From Porphyromonadaceae bacterium UBA7176 (GTDB taxonomy: Bacteria; Bacteroidota; Bacteroidia; Bacteroidales; Muribaculaceae): 64,000 bases of DNA. Below, piece by piece: positions 53,010 to 60,257 of the stretch (positions within the stretch are counted from its first letter, which is position 1; each line of letters begins with the position of its first letter). The stretch lies in assembly GCA_002491245.1 (NCBI GenBank), contig DKVO01000004.1:4267-68266 (forward strand), given 5' to 3'. Both the position numbers and the translations under genes were made by a program. The notes under the pieces are model-generated. The model was not told the DNA's origin. It ran no database searches and worked only from the letters and a program-made list of their open reading frames with translations.

Positions 53010-53948
53010 ATGGACGCACATTACGTATTGATATTTACGTTTGCGGCATTTTCAATGCCTGCCGCAAATGCTCAGCTCAATATAGTTGTTGAGGGAGATG
53101 GTATTGTTGAATATTCTCGAGAGAATGCAATCCCATATGACAGCCTCGCGCCGTTCCATCAGTCGTATGAGAATTATCCTAAATTGCCAGGGCAGACCTT
53201 GTTCTTTTTGGGCATGAAAAACGATGTAAACGGTTATCCGGACACCTTCTTTTCCGCCAATCCTCTCAGAGGTGACGCACCGGTATATCATAGAATGGAA
53301 AGCGGAGCCGGCAATACCGCACCGGATGCAGTTGTAGGCAAATACTTCGATGTGATAAAGGTTTTCTGCCAGCAGAACTCACGGTACTGCCTGTTGCTCC
53401 GTGAACAAAAGTCAGGAGATGAAATCTATTGTGTTCCAGGGATACTGACAGCCAACAACTTCGTCTGCATAGGGAATTACGAAAAGATGAAACAACTTCA
53501 TTTAGGCAAGACATTTTACTCGCTTGGCAAGCGCATAGGACTTGTTGGCGGAGGAACAATGCAGACGGAGGAAGGAACGGCATACCGAGCTGTTGATATG
53601 TCAGTCAAACTACATGACAACAGCGCATATCTTATTCTCGAAAACAGCAAAGGACAACGGCTGAAAGGTATTCCATACAGACACATCGTAGCCGGATTTG
53701 TGGCAAAGGAACGTGTTGACAGTCTTATTTCCAAATATGGGAAAGAGAATGGTGAAAAAATTGCGTTCCAGCATGTAACCGAGGGAATGACAAAAGCAAT
53801 GCTTATTGAAGCGTTTGGTGATCCGATAAAAAAAGAGCAAACCACATTCAAAGGAAAACCAGCAGAAATATGGAGATTTCCGGAGGGATATAACATCGGC
53901 GTGCAGAAAGACAAGGTCGTGTCTGTCCATAAGAACTCATATTATTGA
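53010..53948 (+). CDS. Exported protein with BamE/SmpA-like C-terminal domain
   Basis: A 312-residue protein with a signal peptide (to about residue 21, ANAQ). The first 230 residues are not recognised. The C-terminal segment, beginning VTEGMTKAMLIEAFGDP and running through EIWRFPEGYNIGVQKDKVVSV, follows the pattern of the BamE/SmpA small outer-membrane fold (GMTKxxVxxxxGxP, then W-strand and final beta strand). No lipobox. It may be an outer-membrane or periplasmic assembly part. Function is unknown. Confidence 0.6.
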   Translation: MDAHYVLIFTFAAFSMPAANAQLNIVVEGDGIVEYSRENAIPYDSLAPFHQSYENYPKLPGQTLFFLGMKNDVNGYPDTFFSANPLRGDAPVYHRMESGAGNTAPDAVVGKYFDVIKVFCQQNSRYCLLLREQKSGDEIYCVPGILTANNFVCIGNYEKMKQLHLGKTFYSLGKRIGLVGGGTMQTEEGTAYRAVDMSVKLHDNSAYLILENSKGQRLKGIPYRHIVAGFVAKERVDSLISKYGKENGEKIAFQHVTEGMTKAMLIEAFGDPIKKEQTTFKGKPAEIWRFPEGYNIGVQKDKVVSVHKNSYY

Positions 53949-53973
53949 TAAGTACATAATTGAGGAGTAAATA

Positions 53974-54036
53974 ATGTCGATGGATATCATCCAGTTACAT
54001 AGGGTATTGCAGGACCTCATAGTAAGAGGAATGTGA
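53974..54036 (+). CDS. Possible 20-residue small ORF
   Basis: An ATG with an upstream TGAGGAG ribosome-site-like stretch, 20 codons, then TGA. It begins MSMDIIQLHRVLQDLI. It may be a small gene or the broken start of a longer one. Support is weak. Confidence 0.2.
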   Translation: MSMDIIQLHRVLQDLIVRGM

Positions 54037-54095
54037 TTGAGGAATTATAATAACTACTTCAATGTTACAAAATGTCAATCAAATATTTACAAAAA

Positions 54096-54713
54096 ATGAA
54101 AAAGGTAATCTTCTTGTTGATATCGGCCTGTCTGATGGTCGGTATGCCATCGTGTAAAAAAACGATGAAAAATGTGTTGAACGAAATCAGTAGTTCAACA
54201 GGCTTGGATGGGTCAAAAACATTTGACAATGCCGAGACTCTTAACAGCGTCAAGGAAATGTTGCTCTCAAAGTGCGACACTGAAAAGATGCCGATTTATC
54301 GTATTTTCATCACAGAGGTTGATGAGTGCAGCGGTCGTGCCCAATTTGTCAATGTGAGTATGCTCAACGCCGATAAAACGCAGACATTCTATCAGAATTT
54401 CTATTTCGATGGCGAAGCTATGCCGATCAATGACAACCGTGATTCTGCCGATGCTACTCCCATAAATCTTTCGGCACTCGACATGAATGTAATTGCCAAA
54501 GGTATTGAAAACGCCAAAGAGCTAATACCTGAAGGCTACTCTTACAAAGCATTAAGGATGCTTGATTTGGGGAATGGTACAACTCGCCTGACAATAGCTC
54601 TGACTAAAGACGGAGAAGAAACCGTGACCAGCGCAGGTCAAACATCAGAGGTGTACTATGATGCCATATACGAAATTGACAATAAAACAGGAGAGGCTAC
54701 GGATAAAAACTAA
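54096..54713 (+). CDS. Lipoprotein of unknown function
   Basis: A 205-residue lipoprotein (signal MKKVIFLLISACLMVG, lipidated Cys at about residue 20 in MPSCKK). No family recognised. The rest is a mixed alpha/beta domain with IFITEVDECSGRAQFVNVS and GNGTTRLTIALTKDGEE. The start at 54096 gives the best signal; 54072 adds 8 residues. It follows the BamE-like gene by 147 bases and ends in a terminator hairpin. Confidence 0.6.
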   Translation: MKKVIFLLISACLMVGMPSCKKTMKNVLNEISSSTGLDGSKTFDNAETLNSVKEMLLSKCDTEKMPIYRIFITEVDECSGRAQFVNVSMLNADKTQTFYQNFYFDGEAMPINDNRDSADATPINLSALDMNVIAKGIENAKELIPEGYSYKALRMLDLGNGTTRLTIALTKDGEETVTSAGQTSEVYYDAIYEIDNKTGEATDKN

Positions 54714-54735
54714 ATCTCATCCAAAAACATTACAC

Positions 54736-54777
54736 CGGGTGCTCACAGGAAACTACATTGTGGCACCCGTTTCTATT
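54736..54777 (+). terminator. Terminator of the accessory trio
   Basis: Stem CGGGTGC/GCACCCG with an inner CACA/TGTG extension, followed by TTTCTATT. Confidence 0.7.
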
Positions 54778-54886
54778 ATAGTAGTAAAAAGTTTGGTAAA
54801 AATGCTCACTCTCAAATTGCAGCCGTTATTTTTCCATATAAAACCACTGCTTTATTTTTTAATCAGCGCAGAGATGCCGAATGAAG

Positions 54887-54918
54887 TGTGTTTTATAGCG
54901 AAAAAATGCTTATTTTTG
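54887..54918 (+). promoter_or_regulatory. Promoter of the GH20 gene
   Basis: TGTG in the -33 place (one mismatch), 20 bases, TATTTTTG (54911-54918), 37 bases before the ATG. Confidence 0.5.
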
Positions 54919-54955
54919 TGCGGCAAACACATTTAAACCTATTTTTTACATTATC

Positions 54956-56593
54956 ATGAACTTTTCTAAACTATTCTTTCCTGTTTTGGCGCTTGCCGCA
55001 GCATCATGCAGCGACCGCCCGGCTGTCGAGGCGGACTACCAAACCGTGCCGTTGCCCGAAAACATCAGCCTCTCCGCTGATGCTGCTGCGTTCAAGTTCA
55101 ACCCCAAGACCCGTATCGTAGCCACCGACAGCGCCCAGACTGTCAACGCCGGTCTCTTTGCCGGATATGTCAACACTCTCACCGGCTTCTCGCCTGAAAT
55201 AACCGACAAAGCACCTGTCAACAACTACATACGCCTCAAATCGACACTTGGCGGCGATAATGCCGACGCATACACCATCACAGTCAACGCAGACAGCATC
55301 GTTGTCGACGGCGCGACTCCGGCAGCGACATTCTACGGTCTCCAGACCCTCCGCAAAGCTATCCCCGGTGCCGGTAAACACGATGTGCTCTACCCTGCCG
55401 GAACTGTCACCGACTCTCCGCGCTTCGCCTACCGTGGCACACTCTTCGACACCTCCCGTCATTACTTCAGCCCTGATTCGGTGAAGATGTTCATCGACAT
55501 GATCGCTCTCCACAACATCAACCGTTTCCACTGGCACATAACCGACGACCAAGGTTGGCGCCTCGAAATCAAAGGCCTTCCCGAGCTTACCGAAAAAGGA
55601 TCTGTACGCACAGGCACAATAATCGACAAGACCGAAGAATACGACTCGATACCCTACGGGGGCTTCTACACTCAGGATGAAGTGCGCGACATCGTGAAAT
55701 ATGCCGCCGACCGTCATATCACCGTCATACCCGAAATCGACCTGCCCGGCCACATGCAGGCAGCATTGGCAAGCTATCCCGAACTCGGCTGCACCGGTGG
55801 CCCGTACGAAGTATGGCGCCGCTGGGGTGTCAGCGATAATGTACTCTGCGCCGGCAACGACAGCGTGTACACCTTCCTCGACAAGGTGATGGACGAAGTG
55901 ACTGAACTCTTCCCATCTGAATACATCCACATCGGCGGCGACGAGTGCCCCAAAAAGCATTGGGAAGAATGTCCCAAATGTCAGGCCAAGATCAAATCGC
56001 TCGGCCTCAAATCAGACAGCCACAGCACTGCCGAGCAGAAACTTCAGTCGCATGTAATGACACACGTGGCCGAATATCTCGCTAAGAAAGGCCGCAAGGT
56101 AATCGGTTGGGACGAAATACTCGAAGGCGGTGTCGACACTTCGACAGTCATAATGTCGTGGCGAGGAACCCAGGGAGGCATAGCTGCAGCCCAAGCCGGA
56201 CACGACGCTATCATGACTCCTAACCAATATATGTACTTCGACTTCCGCCAGGCCGATGAGGGCGAACCTATCGCCGCCAACTGGGGCGACGCGCTGCCTC
56301 TCGAAAAGGTCTACAGCTACGAACCCATCCCCGACGAATTCACTCCCGAGCAGGCCGCCCACATCATCGGTGTACAAGCTAACCTGTGGTGCGAATACAT
56401 CCCCAACTACCGACAGGCCGAATACATGGAGATGCCTCGCATCGGAGCCCTTGCCGAAGTGCAGTGGACAAAAGGCCCCAAAGATTTCGACGCCTTCATG
56501 AAACGCATCGAGCGCCTGACAAAAATCTACGACGCCGAAGGCTACAACTACCGCAAGGCTTATTTTGAGACTCAGGCTGAAACAGCCGAATAA
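54956..56593 (+). CDS. GH20 beta-N-acetylhexosaminidase lipoprotein
   Basis: A 545-residue lipoprotein (lipobox AASC, Cys18). An N-terminal GH20b domain (residues 30-150, GLQTLRKAI) precedes the catalytic barrel with RGTLFDTSRHYF, HWHITDDQGWRLEIK, PEIDLPGHMQAALA and the catalytic Asp-Glu pair in HIGGDECPK. The later WDEIL and GVQANLWCEY motifs are present. It should release terminal GlcNAc or GalNAc from host or dietary glycans, probably at the surface. It has its own promoter and terminator. Confidence 0.95.
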   Translation: MNFSKLFFPVLALAAASCSDRPAVEADYQTVPLPENISLSADAAAFKFNPKTRIVATDSAQTVNAGLFAGYVNTLTGFSPEITDKAPVNNYIRLKSTLGGDNADAYTITVNADSIVVDGATPAATFYGLQTLRKAIPGAGKHDVLYPAGTVTDSPRFAYRGTLFDTSRHYFSPDSVKMFIDMIALHNINRFHWHITDDQGWRLEIKGLPELTEKGSVRTGTIIDKTEEYDSIPYGGFYTQDEVRDIVKYAADRHITVIPEIDLPGHMQAALASYPELGCTGGPYEVWRRWGVSDNVLCAGNDSVYTFLDKVMDEVTELFPSEYIHIGGDECPKKHWEECPKCQAKIKSLGLKSDSHSTAEQKLQSHVMTHVAEYLAKKGRKVIGWDEILEGGVDTSTVIMSWRGTQGGIAAAQAGHDAIMTPNQYMYFDFRQADEGEPIAANWGDALPLEKVYSYEPIPDEFTPEQAAHIIGVQANLWCEYIPNYRQAEYMEMPRIGALAEVQWTKGPKDFDAFMKRIERLTKIYDAEGYNYRKAYFETQAETAE

Positions 56594-56611
56594 TATAGCA
56601 TGCATTATAAG

Positions 56612-56657
56612 GACAGGGGGCCGGAATAAAGTTCCGAGCCCCCTTGTCTTTATCTTT
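56612..56657. terminator. Terminator between GH20 and the convergent lipoprotein gene
   Basis: Stem GACAGGGGGC-CGGAA/TTCCG-GCCCCCTTGTC with one bulge on each side, followed by TTTATCTTT. It may serve both genes. Confidence 0.8.
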
Positions 56658-56661
56658 CAAA

Positions 56662-57150
56662 TCATTTTTGTTGTCGTATATACTCCTTCATCATCGCAAC
56701 TTCGCCCGTCGTGTTTTCGGGATATAGGAAATCGTCGACATACCAGTTGTTTCTTTCCCAGACGAACCGGAGAGTCGCACCGGTCTGCATCTCGTCTTCC
56801 CTCACATCCACGACAGCTACCGAGTCCGACAACAGCTCCATGCTCTTGACGACAAACACCGGAGAGTCGGGTCCATCCTGAGCCGAAGTCCAATGATTGC
56901 TGTCAAAAAAACCGACCTCGTCAAGCTCTTTATCGGCCGAGACAACTGCATTATAGACTTCAAGATATGCCTCCGAGCAATATCGCTCTTCCAACTCGCC
57001 CTCATATAGATTGGCATATATCTCAGAAACACGATCCTTCAGCGCAGCAACCCGGTCGACGGAAGTTTTTGCAAAACAACTGCATACGGCCAATACGACC
57101 ATTACAACGACACAAGCCCTCTTAACCCGGATAAACACAGTGCTATTCAT
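56662..57150 (-). CDS. Small exported protein, DUF3828/NTF2-like
   Basis: A 162-residue protein with an N-terminal export signal (ACVVVMVVLAVCSC; the Cys could be lipidated). The mature part resembles DUF3828 and NTF2-like folds: helix with RVSEIYANLYEGELEERYCSEAYLEVY, then strands with FVVKSMELLSDSVAVVDV and LRFVWERNNWYVDDFL. A role in ligand or peptidoglycan binding is possible but unproven. The start at 57150 is chosen for the signal. Confidence 0.6.
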   Translation of the reverse strand: MNSTVFIRVKRACVVVMVVLAVCSCFAKTSVDRVAALKDRVSEIYANLYEGELEERYCSEAYLEVYNAVVSADKELDEVGFFDSNHWTSAQDGPDSPVFVVKSMELLSDSVAVVDVREDEMQTGATLRFVWERNNWYVDDFLYPENTTGEVAMMKEYIRQQK

Positions 57151-57303
57151 ATCAAATTCATTTAGTTTCCGCAAATTTAACAATAAAGCATCAATAAATC
57201 AATCGCGCAGCATATCCTGCCACATAAATTGTCACACTTCTACAACTCTGATATAGTATATCTCGAAGAGATTTCTTAATTTTGCGTATATAACAGCTTC
57301 GAT

Positions 57304-58743
57304 ATGATAACAAAAGAAGAAGTTTTGGAATTGCTGACATCAACCGAAACCTATCGTGTTGAGCGCACAATCAGTACCGGCAACATGGACAAGTTCTGTG
57401 AGGCCATTTGTGCTTTTGCCAACGATATGCCCAATTCTCGGAAAAACGGCTATCTCATTATCGGGGCACATGACGATGGAAAGTTGTCTGGGTTGAAAGT
57501 GGACGATGCTCTTATGAAGAAAATATCAGGCATCCGTTCAGATGGCAACATTCTCCCGTTGCCGACTATGTCAGTTGACCGTTTAGTGTTTCCCGAAGGT
57601 GATTTGTTGATAGCTGAGGTTCGTCCTTCTGACTTGCCACCAGTCCGTTATCGTGGTCGAGCGTTCATTCGTATCGGGCCACGCCGCGACATCGCCACCG
57701 AAACCGAAGAACGTATATTGGCCGAACGGCGTTGCTCATTCATGGCTACATTTGACGCTACTCCTTGCCTAAATGCAAAGTTGGAGGACTTGGATATAGA
57801 TTATATCAAGAATACATATCTTCCAAAATTTCTTGATGAGGATACACTCGCAACTGACAAGCGCGATATCAAGGAGCAACTTGCGTCTATCCATCTCTAC
57901 GACCGTAAAAATGATTGTCCGACTTATGCCGGGATAATATTGTTTGGTACCAATCCCAAATATTTTCTTTTAGGCAATTACGTGCAGTTTGTTCGTTTCA
58001 CAGGAAAGGACAAAGGTGGCGACATATTGAACGAGCGAGAGTTCTACGGACCTCTTTACAAGATGCTTCCTGCATTGGAATCATTTGTAAAAGATGGCAT
58101 CATAACACAACGTCCTGTACCAGCATCTCTTTTCCGCGAAAAAACTGTATGGAATTATCCTGAAGGTGCTATCCGAGAACTAATGATGAATGCCTGTATG
58201 CACCGCGATTATCAATCAAATATGCCAATTCGGTTGTATCAATTTGATAATTATATCGAAATTATGAACGCCGGAGGGTTATACGGCGAAGCACGCCCTG
58301 AAAACTTCCCTTCGGTTAATGACTACCGCAATCCGCTTATTGCAGAGGCTATGCGAATGATGAAATATGTCAACAAGTTCAACCGAGGAGTTACTCGTGT
58401 TCAGGAAATGCTCAAAGAAAATGGCAATACTTCCGCTACCTTTGATGTCAACACCATAACCGCATTTCGAGTAACAGTTCAAGCGACAAATGAAGCCAAC
58501 TTGTCAAAGGGCACAAGTCAGGGCACAGGTCAGGGCACAAGTCAAGATAACAAAACCATTGAAGAAAAAATCATAGAATTTTGCAAAGAGCCACGCTCAT
58601 TAGCGGAAATAACAGCTTATTGCGGCTTCCAAGACAAGCGTAAGTTCAGAGAACGATACCTCAATCCGCTCCTTGGCACCCACATCCAAATGACAATCCC
58701 CGACAAACCCACCAGTCGTTTTCAAAAATACATTGCAAATTAA
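57304..58743 (+). CDS. AlbA_2 (Schlafen-like) ATP-binding regulator with wHTH tail
   Basis: A 479-residue protein. An N-terminal AlbA_2 domain at about residues 10-130 (ERTISTGNMDKFCEAICAFAND, GYLIIGAHDDGKLSGL) is followed by a GHKL-like C-terminal ATPase region (RELMMNACMHRDYQSNMPIRLYQFDNYIEIMNAGGL, residues about 295-330). A low-complexity hinge at about 399-413 is built from GTSQ/GTGQ units, and a winged helix-turn-helix (AEITAYCGFQDKRKFRERYL) ends the protein. The family is often found near mobile DNA and has been linked to transcription control and defence. There is no operon partner. Confidence 0.85.
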   Translation: MITKEEVLELLTSTETYRVERTISTGNMDKFCEAICAFANDMPNSRKNGYLIIGAHDDGKLSGLKVDDALMKKISGIRSDGNILPLPTMSVDRLVFPEGDLLIAEVRPSDLPPVRYRGRAFIRIGPRRDIATETEERILAERRCSFMATFDATPCLNAKLEDLDIDYIKNTYLPKFLDEDTLATDKRDIKEQLASIHLYDRKNDCPTYAGIILFGTNPKYFLLGNYVQFVRFTGKDKGGDILNEREFYGPLYKMLPALESFVKDGIITQRPVPASLFREKTVWNYPEGAIRELMMNACMHRDYQSNMPIRLYQFDNYIEIMNAGGLYGEARPENFPSVNDYRNPLIAEAMRMMKYVNKFNRGVTRVQEMLKENGNTSATFDVNTITAFRVTVQATNEANLSKGTSQGTGQGTSQDNKTIEEKIIEFCKEPRSLAEITAYCGFQDKRKFRERYLNPLLGTHIQMTIPDKPTSRFQKYIAN

Positions 58744-58806
58744 AAAGAGTTTATGCAGCTAAAATCAAGGAGGGGGTATATATTTTTATAATTTATTGCC
58801 ATTTTG

Positions 58807-58838
58807 TTTGGTGGTTTCGATATTTTGATATAAATTTG
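58807..58838 (+). promoter_or_regulatory. Promoter of the trp leader-trpB transcript
   Basis: TTTG (58807-58810), 20 bases, TAAATTTG (58831-58838). Transcription should start about 58845, 23 bases before the leader peptide ATG. Confidence 0.75.
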
Positions 58839-58867
58839 CCGCACAGATAAGACAAACAACAGACAGA

Positions 58868-58954
58868 ATGTACACGAATTCGACAAATAACCGTTATTGG
58901 TGGCGCCCCGATGATAAAAATCGATGGCGGCACTGTCTGTGCGAACAAGCATAA
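58868..58954 (+). CDS. trpL: trp operon leader peptide
   Basis: A 28-residue ORF in the right place for an attenuator leader. It begins MYTNSTNNRYWWRPDD and has two adjacent Trp codons at 58898-58903 and a third at 58925-58927, three Trp in 28 residues. Trp is otherwise a rare residue. The ORF overlaps antiterminator arm 58915-58928, so a ribosome stalled at the tandem Trp codons leaves that arm free, while one that reaches the stop at 58952-58954 covers it. Confidence 0.85.
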   Translation: MYTNSTNNRYWWRPDDKNRWRHCLCEQA

Positions 58955-59014
58955 ATCTCTATTCCAATTCATAAGCTTAATGAAGCCATCGATTTTTACG
59001 ATGGCTTCTTTTTT
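58903..59014 (+). promoter_or_regulatory. Tryptophan attenuator (antiterminator and terminator)
   Basis: Three exclusive structures are visible. A 1:2 hairpin pairs CGCC/GGCG and CGAT/ATCG within 58903-58930. The antiterminator pairs 58915-58928 (TAAAAATCGATGGC) with 58985-58998, a perfect 14-bp match. The terminator stem GAAGCCATCG/CGATGGCTTC (58982-58991 and 58999-59008) is 10 bp with an ATTTTTA loop and six T after it. Low charged tRNA-Trp should favour the antiterminator and so trpB expression. Confidence 0.88.
58982..59014 (+). terminator. Terminator arm of the trp attenuator
   Basis: A perfect 10-bp stem followed by six T, 35 bases upstream of trpB. It is a conditional rather than a gene-end terminator. 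Confidence 0.9.
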
Positions 59015-59047
59015 ATCAATTTATCAAATAGAAAAACACTTACAACT

Positions 59048-60244
59048 ATGATACCCGTAACTACCACAACATTCAAACATATCCTCCCCGTCAACGACAA
59101 TGGTTTCTACGGCCCCTTCGGCGGCGCCTTCGTCCCCGATGTACTCAAGCCCAATATCGACAATCTGCGCGAAGCATTCTACCACTACGCCTCCGACCCG
59201 GAATTCAAAACGGAGTTCGACCGTCTTCTCCGCGACTATGTGGGCCGCCCGACGCCGCTATACCGCGCACCACGACTCTGTGAACGCTACGGTGCTGAAA
59301 TCTACCTCAAACGCGAAGACCTCAACCACACCGGTGCTCACAAAATCAACAATGCCATAGGTTCGGCCCTGCTGGCCAAACGCATGGGCAAGACACGCAT
59401 CATCGCCGAGACAGGTGCCGGACAACACGGTGTGGCTGCCGCCACCGTATGCGCCCTGATGGGAATGGAATGTACTGTCTACATGGGAGCTACCGATGTA
59501 GAACGACAACTGCCGAATGTAAAGCGGATGGAAATGCTCGGAGCTAAAGTCGTTCCCGTCACATCGGGCAACAGCACGCTTAAAGATGCTGTGAACGCAG
59601 CTCTTCAGGACTGGTGCGACAATCCCGACAGTTTTTACTTGATCGGATCAGCAGTAGGGCCGCATCCCTATCCCGAAATGGTGGCGCACTTCCAATCGGT
59701 GATCAGCGAAGAGATGCAAAAACAATTGCTCGAACAGACAGGACGCGCCTACCCCGACGCCATAATAGCATGTGTAGGCGGCGGCAGCAATGCTTCGGGT
59801 GCGTTCTATCATTTCATCGACGACAGTCGGGTGCGCCTCATCGCTGTCGAGGCCGCCGGTTTGGGCACAGAGTCGGGCATGACTGCCGCCACCATGACAA
59901 TCGGACAAGAAGGCATACTCCACGGTTCGCGGACGCTGCTGATGCAAGGCGACAACGGCGAGGTTGCAGATCCGTACTCCATATCGGCAGGTCTCGATTA
60001 TCCCGGGGTCGGTCCCTTGTTCGCATATATGTCACAGACAGGGCAGACCGAGGTGCTCGCCGCAACAGATGCCGAAGCCCTCGCAGCAGCCAGGACACTC
60101 GCGCGGCTCGAAGGTATAATCCCGGCCCTGGAGTCGTCGCATGCCCTTGCCGCCCTCGAGAAAATCAGGTTCGAACCGGGCCAGACCGTTGTTGTGAACG
60201 TATCGGGCCGCGGCGACAAGGACATGGACACCTACCTGCAGTAG
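59048..60244 (+). CDS. trpB: Tryptophan synthase beta subunit
   Basis: A 398-residue TrpB1-type enzyme that joins indole and serine to make tryptophan. The PLP lysine is Lys99 in NHTGAHKINNA, the substrate loop AETGAGQHG follows, and the phosphate loop is GGGSNASGAF. The start is MIPVTTTTFKH, 34 bases after the attenuator T-run. Unusually it is not followed by trpA or other trp genes: the next gene is convergent, 13 bases away. It is therefore a single-gene transcript under attenuation in this window. Confidence 0.97.
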   Translation: MIPVTTTTFKHILPVNDNGFYGPFGGAFVPDVLKPNIDNLREAFYHYASDPEFKTEFDRLLRDYVGRPTPLYRAPRLCERYGAEIYLKREDLNHTGAHKINNAIGSALLAKRMGKTRIIAETGAGQHGVAAATVCALMGMECTVYMGATDVERQLPNVKRMEMLGAKVVPVTSGNSTLKDAVNAALQDWCDNPDSFYLIGSAVGPHPYPEMVAHFQSVISEEMQKQLLEQTGRAYPDAIIACVGGGSNASGAFYHFIDDSRVRLIAVEAAGLGTESGMTAATMTIGQEGILHGSRTLLMQGDNGEVADPYSISAGLDYPGVGPLFAYMSQTGQTEVLAATDAEALAAARTLARLEGIIPALESSHALAALEKIRFEPGQTVVVNVSGRGDKDMDTYLQ

Positions 60245-60257
60245 CCTCTCCTAAGTG

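Noticed and set aside
58740..58952. 70-codon open frame antisense to the trp leader
   Set aside because: It overlaps the promoter and leader of trpB, which are well supported, and has no start context of its own.
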